Source of the DNA: an uncultured bacterium
Lineage (GTDB): Bacteria; Cyanobacteriota; Vampirovibrionia; Gastranaerophilales; Gastranaerophilaceae
Direction: 5' to 3'
Assembly: GCA_945910925.1 (NCBI GenBank)
Contig: CAMDZX010000010.1
Span: forward strand, 1 to 25,822
DNA: 25,822 bases
Notes under the pieces: generated by a model
What the model was told of the DNA's origin: nothing
The model's database searches: none
Seen by the model: the letters and a program-made list of their open reading frames with translations, nothing else
Position numbers and translations under genes: made by a program
Shown here: positions 11,455 through 18,126 of the stretch, in pieces
Layout of the letters: the number at the start of each line of letters is the position of its first letter
Numbering within the stretch: position 1 is the stretch's first letter

Positions 11455-12990
11455 ATGACATTAAATTTAACACATCTAGGAATTAAACAAAATAAAATCA
11501 AAACAGAACAAGAAATAACAGAATGCATACTGCTAAGTCGTGTTTCAAGTAAGGAACAGTCTGAGGGGTATTCTTTAGATGCACAAGAAAAGAGATTAAG
11601 GGCATATTGTCTGTTAAAAGGTCTTGAAGTAGCACAAGTTTGTAGTTTTGCGGAAAGTTCTACAAGAGGCAACAGACCTAAATTTAGAGATATGATGAAA
11701 CAAATAAAAGCAAGAAAGAAACCTATTGCAATTATTTGCGATAAGGTTGATAGGCTTCAAAGGGGTTTTAAAGAAACACCTATGATAGAAGAATTAAGAG
11801 TTTCAGGGAAAGCTCAATTACACTTTCTATCTGATAATCTTATATTGCATAAAAATTCATCATCACAGGATTTAATGCGTTATAACTTTATGGTAATGAT
11901 GGCTCAAAACTATACAGATTGTATATCTGAAAATGTCAAAAGGTCTCATGAACAAATGGTTAGAGAGGGGAAAGCCATGAGTCTTGCACCTCTTGGATAT
12001 GTTAATGTAAGAGACCCTCAAACCAAAGTGGCAAATATTATACTTGATGAAAAACGTGCAATTTTAGTTAAAAGATTGTTTACAGAATATGCAACAGGAT
12101 TATATTCATATAGTCAACTAACCAAAATGGCTAAAGAATGGGGCTTGGATAATAAAGGTAAGAAACACAAACCATTATGTAAGTGTCAAGTTGAAAAGAT
12201 ACTCAAAAATCTCTTTTACTGTGGTTATGCAAAACGTATTGATGAATATTACAGACATTGTTATCCTGCGATAGTAAGTGAAGAATTATTTATGAAGTGC
12301 GTAGAAGTGCGTAATGGTAAAAATAAACAATTTACCAAAATGACTAAGCATGATACCGTATTTAAAGGTTTAATCAAGTGTGCTAATTGTGGTTGTACTG
12401 TAACACCTGATATTAAAAAGGGTAAATATATTTACTTGAAGCCAAACTCTAAAAAGGATTGCACCTGCAAACAGATAAATGAAAATGTTGCTAATGATAT
12501 GGTTTCTAAAGTATTTAAATCTATGTCCATGCCAGAAGATGAATTGCAGGTCTATTTAGAAGCTCTCAGAAACCATTTTAAACAATCTGAGGATATACAA
12601 GCTAAGGAAAAGTTAGGATTTACAAAAGATTTAACAGTATTAAATTCTCGCTTAGAGAGACTTAAAACCGCTTATTTAGACGGAGATTTTACAAGAGATG
12701 AATATTTAACAGAGAAACAAAATATTCAAAGGGAACAAGAGTTTATCGAAAAGAGAATTGCTGAATTATCAACGGATAACAAAGAGGTTGTAATAACTCT
12801 GGAATACTTGCTAGATTTGGTTTCTAGGGTGAATTCATTATATGAAAGTTCGAGAATTGACAGAAAACGCAAGATTTTGAAATTGGTTTTCTCGAACTTT
12901 TTTCTCAATGGCTCAAACCTAAGCTATGAACTAAAAAGACCCTTTGATTTATTCATCAAAAGGTCTAATCGTCTATTAAACTGGGCATGA
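11455..12990 (+). CDS. Large serine recombinase (integrase) of the element
   Basis: The protein is 511 aa; AGGAGA lies 9 nt before the ATG. It catalyses site-specific insertion and excision through a covalent phosphoserine intermediate. The resolvase domain starts ECILLSRVSSKEQ with the likely nucleophile Ser31, followed by SLDAQEKRL and KVDRLQRG. The recombinase domain covers residues ~180-285 (APLGYVNV..., KNLFYCGYAKR). The zinc ribbon is GLIKCANCGCTV plus CTCKQ. A predicted coiled coil follows (LNSRLERLKTAYLDGDFTRD to EFIEKRIAEL) and then a basic C-terminus. The last two codons and TGA lie in the acceptor stem of tRNA-Leu, so the stop codon comes from the host site. It is convergent with the tRNA and partner to the DNA-binding-only protein upstream. 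Confidence 0.95.
   Translation: MTLNLTHLGIKQNKIKTEQEITECILLSRVSSKEQSEGYSLDAQEKRLRAYCLLKGLEVAQVCSFAESSTRGNRPKFRDMMKQIKARKKPIAIICDKVDRLQRGFKETPMIEELRVSGKAQLHFLSDNLILHKNSSSQDLMRYNFMVMMAQNYTDCISENVKRSHEQMVREGKAMSLAPLGYVNVRDPQTKVANIILDEKRAILVKRLFTEYATGLYSYSQLTKMAKEWGLDNKGKKHKPLCKCQVEKILKNLFYCGYAKRIDEYYRHCYPAIVSEELFMKCVEVRNGKNKQFTKMTKHDTVFKGLIKCANCGCTVTPDIKKGKYIYLKPNSKKDCTCKQINENVANDMVSKVFKSMSMPEDELQVYLEALRNHFKQSEDIQAKEKLGFTKDLTVLNSRLERLKTAYLDGDFTRDEYLTEKQNIQREQEFIEKRIAELSTDNKEVVITLEYLLDLVSRVNSLYESSRIDRKRKILKLVFSNFFLNGSNLSYELKRPFDLFIKRSNRLLNWA
12816..12985 (+). repeat. Right copy of 170-bp direct repeat (att arm inside integrase gene)
   Basis: This is the partner of 1-170. It holds the same near-perfect 11-bp inverted repeat (12938-12948 and 12955-12965). 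Similarity ends at ctggg, 4-5 bp inside the tRNA-Leu gene (tRNA 3' end at 12982), which marks the right junction. The left partner continues into element DNA instead of tRNA. Confidence 0.85.
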
Positions 12991-13060
12991 AGAGACTCGA
13001 ACTCCCACGCTTTCGCACTAGTTCCTAAGACTAGCGTGTCTACCATTCCACCACATGCCC
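12982..13060 (-). tRNA. tRNA-Leu(UAG), integration target
   Basis: Read on the minus strand: acceptor GGGCATG/CATGCCC plus discriminator A, D arm with 3-bp stem GTG/CAC, anticodon stem CTAGT/ACTAG with loop CTTAGGA (anticodon TAG), a class II variable arm TGCGAAAGCGT, and T arm GGGAG-TTCGAGT-CTCTT with two wobble pairs. No CCA is encoded. The 3' end overlaps the integrase stop codon by 9 bp. The tRNA remains complete after insertion. Confidence 0.92.
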
Positions 13061-13093
13061 ATATTTAATTATCAAAGGTTCTTTCAGAACCTG

Positions 13094-13190
13094 AGCGTGT
13101 CTACCCCTCTCCTCGAAGATACTTAATCTTCTCGTCGGCAGAGTACCACATGCCCGTATTCAATTGTCAAAGGTTTTTCATAATTTGAGC
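13094..13190 (-). pseudogene. Degenerate duplicate of the tRNA-Leu 5' half
   Basis: The block from GCGTGTCTACC (13095-13105) to ACCACATGCCC (13145-13155) repeats the D-arm/acceptor part of the intact gene. Here the 5-bp D-loop segment is replaced by 39 bp (13106-13144) containing a GAAGAT/ATCTTC hairpin. The upstream flank is also duplicated (13061-13080 versus 13156-13175, 17 of 20 bases). A third partial start (GAGCGCATCTG) appears at 13187. No anticodon, variable or T arm can be built from it, so it is a decayed tandem tRNA copy or array remnant. Confidence 0.6.
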
Positions 13191-13255
13191 GCATCTGTCA
13201 CAATGATAAACCCGCCTAAAAGATTATAATTAAAACATATTAATATTGCAATAAT

Positions 13256-13606
13256 TTAGTTTTCTTTATTTTTTATTGCTTCTTGTAATGCTTTTTCAAG
13301 TACGACAATTTTTGATTCCAAAACCTTAACCTTAGAAGAACTTTCATCCCTGTCAATTCCTCTGCGTTCAAGCTCTCGTTGGTATTCCATAACTTTCTTT
13401 TCTCGTTTTAGACCTAAGAAGGTCATTATGTAAATCCCAATAACCATACTCAAAGTTGAAACCGTTAAAAGTACATAAAATAATTCGGAATGACTCATTT
13501 TAGGATTATGTGCCAACAGACTTGTAAAATTTGTATACCCGATATAACTGAATTCCGCAAAAATAATTATATTAAGCAATAAATATACAATAAATCTTTT
13601 TTTCAT
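13256..13606 (-). CDS. Small membrane protein with C-terminal coiled coil
   Basis: The protein is 116 aa. It has two hydrophobic spans (residues ~5-25, VYLLLNIIIFAEFSYIG; ~43-65, FYVLLTVSTLSMVIGIYIMT) and then a charged helix with heptad-like spacing (SKVKVLESKIVVLEKALQEA). The ATG follows the TAA of the pseudouridine synthase gene with no gap, and AAGGAG lies inside that gene's end, so it is the last cistron of the lspA operon. Family not recognised. A scaffold or LapA-like envelope role is conceivable. Confidence 0.75.
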   Translation of the reverse strand: MKKRFIVYLLLNIIIFAEFSYIGYTNFTSLLAHNPKMSHSELFYVLLTVSTLSMVIGIYIMTFLGLKREKKVMEYQRELERRGIDRDESSSKVKVLESKIVVLEKALQEAIKNKEN

Positions 13607-14542
13607 TTATTTCTCCTTAAGTTCGTTTTGTTTTAGGTACGCAAGAACTTTATTTAATTTTTCGTCCATAGGAATTTCCAATTCAATTATCTCATCCCCG
13701 AATGGTTTTGTAAACTTTAATTTATACGCTTGCAAAACTTGTTCTTCCGTTTTTATCTTCATTTTGCCGAATCCGTACAACGTATCATTATATACAGGAT
13801 GTCCGATATGGCTTAAATGTACTCTGATTTGATGTGTTCTTCCTGTTTTTAGGGTAAGTTCCACAAATGTTGCATCCGCAAAATTTTCAAGAATTTTAAG
13901 CTCAGTAATGCTTGGTTTGCCTTTTTCATCAAATACTACATCCATTTTTTGCGGTTGTGATTTGTGTCTGCCTATCTGGTAATCAAGTATCATATCTTTT
14001 TCTATAACACCGCGTGCAATTGCAAGATATTTTCTTATTGCAGTTTTTTGTTTTATTTGTTCTGCAAGAAAAATATGCGCATCATTATTTTTGGCAACCA
14101 TCAACAGTCCTGAAGTATTTCTATCAAGTCTGTGTAAAATACCTCGTCTGAACTCACCGTTTATATCCGATAGATTTTCTCCGTATTTGTATTTGAGTGC
14201 ATTAACCAGAGTGTTCTCTTTTTCTGTTGTTGTGGGGTGTGTCAGCATGCCGGAAGGTTTATTCACAACAAGCATATTGTCATCCTCATAAACAATATCA
14301 AGCGGAATATCTTGCGGTGGAATATTATGTATTTCTGATTGGATGTCAGTATAAGAAATAATATCGCTTTCTTTGAGTGTATAAGAAGGTTTTACCGTAT
14401 TGTTGTTAATAAATATGTTGCCCTTTTTTATCGCCGACTGTATTTTTGAACGTGAAACATCAGTCAGGATTTCCGAAAGATAAGCGTCTATCCTTTTGCC
14501 TTCGTCCGTATAATCTATAATAATTTTTGTTGAATCGTTCAT
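13607..14542 (-). CDS. rluD: 23S rRNA pseudouridine synthase, RluA/RluD family
   Basis: The protein is 311 aa from ATG 14542, one base after the lspA stop; an in-frame start at 14578 would overlap lspA and adds no domain. It isomerises uridine to pseudouridine in RNA, most likely in 23S rRNA. The N-terminal S4 RNA-binding domain (KRIDAYLSEILTDVSRSKIQ ... IFINNNTVKPSYTLKESD) is followed by the catalytic domain. The signature HRLDRNTSGLLMVAKN contains the nucleophile Asp140, and GRTHQIRVHLSHIGHPV is the family motif 3. Length and domain order are those of RluD. Assignment to RluD rather than RluC or RluB is by S4 plus size and by pairing with lspA, a common neighbourhood. Confidence 0.88.
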   Translation of the reverse strand: MNDSTKIIIDYTDEGKRIDAYLSEILTDVSRSKIQSAIKKGNIFINNNTVKPSYTLKESDIISYTDIQSEIHNIPPQDIPLDIVYEDDNMLVVNKPSGMLTHPTTTEKENTLVNALKYKYGENLSDINGEFRRGILHRLDRNTSGLLMVAKNNDAHIFLAEQIKQKTAIRKYLAIARGVIEKDMILDYQIGRHKSQPQKMDVVFDEKGKPSITELKILENFADATFVELTLKTGRTHQIRVHLSHIGHPVYNDTLYGFGKMKIKTEEQVLQAYKLKFTKPFGDEIIELEIPMDEKLNKVLAYLKQNELKEK

Positions 14543-14543
14543 A

Positions 14544-15017
14544 TTATTTTTTAGCGTAATTTTTTCTGAATAACACAAACATTATAACAACAACACTGAT
14601 ATTAATAAAAATATCCGAAATATTAAACACAGGGAAATTAATAAAAGTTAATTCAAAATAATCTCTTACGTATCCAAATTCAATACGTTCATAGAGGTTG
14701 CATCCGACACCTGAAATAAAAAGTGATATAACCAAAATCGTCATCATAGAAAGTTCTTTGATGTTTTTTATTAAATAATAAAGAATTCCTATGATTGCCA
14801 GAATTGCAAAAATTATTAGCAGTATTTTATAGTTTTGAAGTATGGAAAACGCTGCACCTGTGTTTTCCATATAGTTTAGTTTTACACCCGGAAGAAAAAA
14901 TATCGGGTCTTGCGAGATTGCCGACAAATAAGCAGAGGTATACAAATTAAATCCCATAAGTACAGAAACTGACATAACAAAATAAATAATTTTACTTATG
15001 TTATTTTGTTTTTTCAT
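14544..15017 (-). CDS. lspA: Signal peptidase II (prolipoprotein signal peptidase)
   Basis: The protein is 157 aa, an inner-membrane aspartyl protease that removes the signal peptide of lipoproteins after lipidation. Four hydrophobic spans are visible. Conserved blocks are YMENTGAAFSIL (residues 49-60), SGVGCNLYERIEFGYVRDYFE with catalytic Asp119, and FPVFNISDIFI with catalytic Asp135. The usual GNLxDR is NLYER here, an Asp-to-Glu change at a structural position. GAGGTAAAGG precedes the ATG, inside the overlapping upstream gene (17 nt overlap), and the next gene starts one base after its stop. Confidence 0.9.
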   Translation of the reverse strand: MKKQNNISKIIYFVMSVSVLMGFNLYTSAYLSAISQDPIFFLPGVKLNYMENTGAAFSILQNYKILLIIFAILAIIGILYYLIKNIKELSMMTILVISLFISGVGCNLYERIEFGYVRDYFELTFINFPVFNISDIFINISVVVIMFVLFRKNYAKK

Positions 15018-15912
15018 CCTTTACCTCGATAAATTTGTTGACCGGAATTACGTTAATTCTTTCCATAATGCAGGCATAGCCTGTTAACTGTATATCTAAA
15101 TTTTTATTATTATCCAGCTTAGGTCTTGTAAATCCGAGAGTTGCAACGACATATTCGTTAAGATTGTCTGTGTTGACTTTCATAATTCTCTCGATAATTC
15201 CTTCAGGTGAGAACTTTCTATAAATCTCTTTTGAAGGTTTTTGAGGGTATGTTATTTTGTCGGCAGTAATTGAACCGATAGCAATGACATTATTAGGTTG
15301 TTTTACCGTCAATTTAGCGGTATATTCCTGACCTGCTTGGAGTTGGTGTGGGATATCAAGTTTTACCTGTGCGTATTTTGCATCTCCCCAATACAGGTAC
15401 ATATTTTCTCTGACAGTATAATCTCCTGTTATAATCCAACTTTTACCGTTTGGTTTTAAATAATATATGGATTGCATAGTGCTGGTGAATTCGCCAACAT
15501 TTTCCTTTTCAGCCTTGGCATATCCTTTTGCAGTTTCCGTAACATCTGCGATTGCAAGATTATCATAGAAACATACACTATTTACTTTTATTTTATATTT
15601 TATTCCTGGATATGTTGTCCAAGTTTCTTTGAGCATACGGCTCATAACATTAAAATTAAAACCGTCGGAGCTTAGATAGTTTTTAGAATATGAATTGAGG
15701 AATGTATTATGGTTGTAGTTATTTGCTGCATATTCATATTCACAGAAAAATTTTGTAACAGAATACAAGGATGAAACATATCCTTTTTGTTCGGTTTTTT
15801 GAGATTTATTGAATAGTTTGAAATTCTTACTCTCTTGGGCGTACGCGTCATTATATGAGCCTGCAAGACTCATTATTATGATTATTACGGTTAATAATTT
15901 TTTTATTCCCAT
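15001..15912 (-). CDS. Exported NTF2/SnoaL-like protein, head of the lspA operon
   Basis: The protein is 303 aa. Its signal peptide is MGIKKLLTVIIIIMSLAGSY... with cleavage near AYA. Residues ~45-175 look like an NTF2-like cone: helix SVTKFFCEYEYAANNYNHNT, strands with YKIKVNSVCFYDNLAIADVT, and a hydrophobic YYLKPNGKSWIITGDYTVRE. Residues ~180-300 look like a second beta-sandwich-type domain (VKLDIPHQLQAGQEYTAKLT). I do not know a named function. Its promoter lies directly at the start codon. Co-transcription with lspA suggests an envelope role, but it has no lipobox itself. Confidence 0.7.
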   Translation of the reverse strand: MGIKKLLTVIIIIMSLAGSYNDAYAQESKNFKLFNKSQKTEQKGYVSSLYSVTKFFCEYEYAANNYNHNTFLNSYSKNYLSSDGFNFNVMSRMLKETWTTYPGIKYKIKVNSVCFYDNLAIADVTETAKGYAKAEKENVGEFTSTMQSIYYLKPNGKSWIITGDYTVRENMYLYWGDAKYAQVKLDIPHQLQAGQEYTAKLTVKQPNNVIAIGSITADKITYPQKPSKEIYRKFSPEGIIERIMKVNTDNLNEYVVATLGFTRPKLDNNKNLDIQLTGYACIMERINVIPVNKFIEVKDEKTK

Positions 15913-15919
15913 AAATCGT

Positions 15920-15925
15920 ATTATA
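15920..15925 (-). promoter_or_regulatory. -10 box at the start codon of the NTF2-like gene
   Basis: On the minus strand a consensus TATAAT (15925 to 15920) ends 7 bases before the A of the ATG (15912). Transcription should start at or one base before the start codon, giving a leaderless message. No ribosome site precedes the ATG. Confidence 0.55.
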
Positions 15926-15988
15926 TATCAAATTTGTAAAACTATTAATAAATTAAATAAATGATATTTAAAAATAAAAAATAAATAC

Positions 15989-16016
15989 TTGCAGGGAAAA
16001 TTTTATATGATAATAT
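15989..16016 (+). promoter_or_regulatory. Promoter of the structured RNA and tRNA-Arg
   Basis: TTGCAG (15989-15994), 16 bp, TAATAT (16011-16016). The predicted start, 16021-16023, coincides with the first base of a 9-bp hairpin, which makes this a convincing promoter for an RNA gene. Confidence 0.6.
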
Positions 16017-16020
16017 TGAG

Positions 16021-16120
16021 GTGTTATCAGATTTTGATGACACACTCAGTCGATTGGCAAAAGCCAACAGGGTACCAAAGTCGAGACTGTTTCCCGATAC
16101 GGCTGAGAAATACAACAGAA
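16021..16120 (+). ncRNA. Candidate structured RNA upstream of tRNA-Arg
   Basis: The stretch begins with a 9-bp hairpin (GTGTTATCA 16021-16029 with TGATGACAC 16035-16043, one G-T pair). It continues with TTGGC-AAAA-GCCAA, a longer-range CAGTC/GACTG pair, AACAG/CTGTT, and CTCAG...CTGAG. Together these allow a multi-branched fold of about 100 nt with no open reading frame. A promoter places the 5' end precisely, and tRNA-Arg follows at 16135, so the RNA is either a free small RNA or a leader removed by RNase P. I compared it mentally with SRP RNA, 6S, TPP, lysine and c-di-GMP riboswitches and found no match. Confidence 0.5.
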
Positions 16121-16134
16121 TAGATTTAATTTAA

Positions 16135-16208
<74 letters not shown>

Positions 16209-16257
16209 AATTTAAAAGGGTAAAAACAAAAGTTCTTACCCTTTTAAATTTTATTTA
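16209..16257 (+). terminator. Strong terminator after tRNA-Arg
   Basis: AATTTAAAAGGGTAA (16209-16223) and TTACCCTTTTAAATT (16236-16250) pair perfectly over 15 bp around a 12-nt loop, followed by a T-rich tail. The A-rich left arm makes it work in both directions. Confidence 0.88.
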
Positions 16258-16424
16258 TTTTGTGTAATAAATTGCACGCTACAAACTATTATTCCACGGT
16301 TTTAGAGTTAAAATTAATAGTGGTCGGGTTATTGAAGTGCACCCATCCCATCATCAAGGGCTTCAGTCAATTGTAAAGATTTTTATTTTTGTTTAACTAT
16401 ATTACAGTTTGTTAAGAAATGTGG
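16258..16424. other. Gene-free stretch with imperfect hairpins
   Basis: No open frame of note. ACTATTA/TAATAGT (near 16285-16322) and TGAAG/CTTCA with an inner CCC/GGG (16333-16365), followed by TTTTTATTTTTG near 16380, resemble an old terminator or a small RNA end. I assign no function. Confidence 0.35.
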
Positions 16425-16474
16425 TAAATATCGTCTCAACATGGTACGATATTTATAAAATTATGGTGCGATAA
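16425..16474 (+). promoter_or_regulatory. Palindrome and direct repeat upstream of the Fic gene
   Basis: TAAATATCGT (16425-16434) and ACGATATTTA (16446-16455) form a perfect 10-bp inverted repeat with an 11-bp spacer. ATGGTxCGATA also occurs twice in direct orientation (16441-16451, 16464-16474), the second touching the start codon. This looks like an operator for the winged-helix domain encoded by the gene itself or for another regulator. Confidence 0.55.
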
Positions 16475-16477
16475 ATT

Positions 16478-17524
16478 ATGAATTTAAACAAAAGGCAAAG
16501 CTTAATATTGGATTATATCAACAAGCGCAATTCTTCCAGCAGATTAGAAATTGAAGAATATGTGGCAACAGTTGATGATAAAAGTTCAAAAAATACAATT
16601 ATAAGAGATTTAGATGTACTCTTGAAAAACAATTATATAAAAAAAACAGGTTTTGCAAGAAGTATAAGATATGAACCATACACTTCTAATGAATTATTGA
16701 TTAAATATGATGTTGATAATTATTTTAAAAAAGAACCTGACAGCAGAGAAATAAAGTATTCTCAATTTAATTTTGATATTTTTAATAATTTAAAGAATTT
16801 ATTTTCTGCTGATGAGATAAAGAAGTTAGAAAGTATAAACGGAATCTATACCAACAAAACCATTGCTCTTTCTGATACCATACTAAAAAAAGAATATGAA
16901 AGATTACTTATTGAATTGAGTTGGAAATCTTCGCAAATCGAGGGAAATACATATTCTTTACTTGACACTGAAGTTTTAATTAAAGAAAATATTGAGGCTA
17001 AAGGTCATAAAAAAGAAGAAGCTATCATGATTTTAAATCATAAAAAAGCTTTGGAATTTATATTTGAAAGTAAAGATTATTTTAAAATTCTGACTTTAAA
17101 AAAAATAGAAGAATTACATGCGTTATTAACAAATAAATTAGGGGTAAATAAAGGTTTACGAAAATCGCCGGTCGGAATTATTGGTACAAATTACAGACCT
17201 TTGTCAAATCAATTACAAATCAAAGAAGCAATAGAAAAATTGATTGCAACAATTAATAATACAGATAATGTTATAGAAAAATCTTTAATTACTGTTATCA
17301 TGATTTCCTACATTCAGCCGTTTGAAGATGGAAATAAAAGAACAGGTAGGATTTTAGCTAATGCAATACTATATGCAAATGGTTATTGTCCACTGTCATA
17401 CCGAAGCATAAGCGAAAGTGAATATAAAAAGGCTGTAATTCTTTTCTATGAAAATAACAGCATAGATTATTTCAAAGAATTATTTGTTGAACAATTTAAA
17501 TTTGCAGTTGAAAAATACTTCTAG
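16478..17524 (+). CDS. Fic-fold protein with N-terminal winged helix; catalytic His replaced by Gln
   Basis: The protein is 348 aa. Residues 1-68 form a DeoR-like winged helix (RQSLILDYINKRNSSSRLEI, then NTIIRDLDVLLKNNYIKKTG). An inhibitory-helix motif (S/T)xxxE(G/N) is present as S151...E155-G156 (SWKSSQIEGNTYS), placing it before the Fic core (class II). The active loop at 280-291 reads QPFEDGNKRTGR where the usual form is HPFx(D/E)GN(G/K)RxxR. Classical Fic enzymes transfer AMP to Ser/Thr/Tyr hydroxyls and need that His as base. With Gln the AMP-transfer activity is doubtful, though such Q-variants are, as I recall, found in other Fic proteins. No ribosome site; the gene ends before a strong terminator. 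A DNA-binding regulator with a Fic sensor domain is an alternative. Confidence 0.88.
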   Translation: MNLNKRQSLILDYINKRNSSSRLEIEEYVATVDDKSSKNTIIRDLDVLLKNNYIKKTGFARSIRYEPYTSNELLIKYDVDNYFKKEPDSREIKYSQFNFDIFNNLKNLFSADEIKKLESINGIYTNKTIALSDTILKKEYERLLIELSWKSSQIEGNTYSLLDTEVLIKENIEAKGHKKEEAIMILNHKKALEFIFESKDYFKILTLKKIEELHALLTNKLGVNKGLRKSPVGIIGTNYRPLSNQLQIKEAIEKLIATINNTDNVIEKSLITVIMISYIQPFEDGNKRTGRILANAILYANGYCPLSYRSISESEYKKAVILFYENNSIDYFKELFVEQFKFAVEKYF

Positions 17525-17606
17525 GGTAAATAAAGATATTATATATTTTATGGTTAAATAACGTTTTCAACTAACCAATTTTGGAACTCGACAACTTCGG
17601 GGTAAA

Positions 17607-17644
17607 TTAACGGAGATAGAAAACCTATCTCCGTTAATTTTTAT
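17607..17644. terminator. Bidirectional terminator between Fic and XRE genes
   Basis: TTAACGGAGATAG (17607-17619) and CTATCTCCGTTAA (17625-17637) form a perfect 13-bp stem with a 5-nt loop, followed by a T-run. It lies between two convergent genes and can serve both. Confidence 0.88.
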
Positions 17645-17675
17645 CCTAAGAATTAATTATAAATAAAATCAGTTT

Positions 17676-18017
17676 CTATCTCTTTTTATATTGTTTGTAA
17701 GATTCCAGGCTGATTATCAGTTTGTAAATAAATTCTAAATCTTGAATTTCAGCATTATTCAGAAAAGCATTTATTTTACCTAATAATATAGGTTTTTCAT
17801 TAAAATGTTCAAAATCAAACAGTTCTTTGATATTCAACTCTAAAACTTTTGCAATTTTTTCAATATTTTCAGGTTGAGGAAAATGTGTTCCACTTTCAAT
17901 TTTTGAAATATTTGGCGGTTCAATATTAATAAGTTCTGCAATTTGCTCTTGGGTTAGTCCTTTTAATTTTCTAAGTTCTTTTATTCTTTTCCCAAACTTC
18001 TTTCTTAATGAACTCAT
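17676..18017 (-). CDS. XRE-family (Cro/CI-type) transcription regulator
   Basis: The protein is 113 aa from ATG 18017, chosen because GGGAGGG lies just before it; a longer in-frame start at 18032 would put that ribosome site inside the gene. Residues ~8-62 form the helix-turn-helix: IKELRKLKGLTQEQIAELIN, then IEPPNISKIESGTHFPQPEN and IEKIAKVLELNIKELF. The remaining ~50 residues are helical (NAFLNNAEIQDLEFIYKLII) and may dimerise. It is divergent from the GT9 gene; ATTACT...AGTAAT (18031-18049) in the shared region is a candidate operator. It is not in an operon with the Fic gene, which is convergent. Confidence 0.88.
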   Translation of the reverse strand: MSSLRKKFGKRIKELRKLKGLTQEQIAELINIEPPNISKIESGTHFPQPENIEKIAKVLELNIKELFDFEHFNEKPILLGKINAFLNNAEIQDLEFIYKLIISLESYKQYKKR

Positions 18018-18030
18018 AATAACCCTCCCC

Positions 18031-18116
18031 ATTACTTATATAGAGTAATAAATCCCTATGGTATATAAAATAATGAGTTACATTATATTGACACTAAAGA
18101 ATTAATGTGATACATC
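18031..18116 (+). promoter_or_regulatory. Divergent control region between XRE and GT9 genes
   Basis: TTGACA (18088-18093), 17 bp, TACATC (18111-18116) is a promoter for the GT9 gene with a start near 18122, only ~5 nt before its ATG. ATTACT (18031-18036) and AGTAAT (18044-18049) flank TATATAG as an imperfect palindrome next to the XRE start, a likely autoregulatory site. Confidence 0.5.
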
Positions 18117-18126
18117 ATGAGGCATA

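Larger units (their letters stand above)
171..12981 (+). mobile_element. tRNA-Leu-integrated element with serine integrase, resolvase and HXS cargo
   Basis: The right limit is fixed by the integrase whose last codons lie in the tRNA-Leu acceptor stem. The left limit is the point where the second recombinase copy loses similarity (170/171). The length is about 12.8 kb. Contents in order: cargo with an HXS radical-SAM peptide system, a phage-type protein plus small resolvase, an iteron-bearing control region between divergent genes, and the integrase with a catalytic-domain-less companion. No relaxase, type IV secretion, capsid or terminase genes are visible, so it is neither a complete conjugative element nor a prophage. 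The exact crossover dinucleotide cannot be decided from one sequence. Confidence 0.8.

Noticed and set aside
171..12981. Complete integrative conjugative element or prophage
   Set aside because: No relaxase, coupling protein, type IV secretion, portal, terminase or capsid genes in the interval.
13106..13144. Group I intron in a tRNA-Leu copy (as in cyanobacterial tRNA-Leu UAA)
   Set aside because: The insert is only 39 bp, lies in the D-loop and not the anticodon, and lacks any group I core.
16021..16120. SRP RNA, 6S RNA or a known riboswitch
   Set aside because: No GGAAGGAAGCAGC-type SRP loop, wrong length for 6S, and none of the TPP, SAM, lysine, glycine or c-di-GMP core motifs I know; also it precedes a tRNA, not a metabolic gene.
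16478..18032. Fic plus XRE as a toxin-antitoxin pair
   Set aside because: The genes are convergent, separated by a strong bidirectional terminator, and the Fic protein carries its own inhibitory motif.
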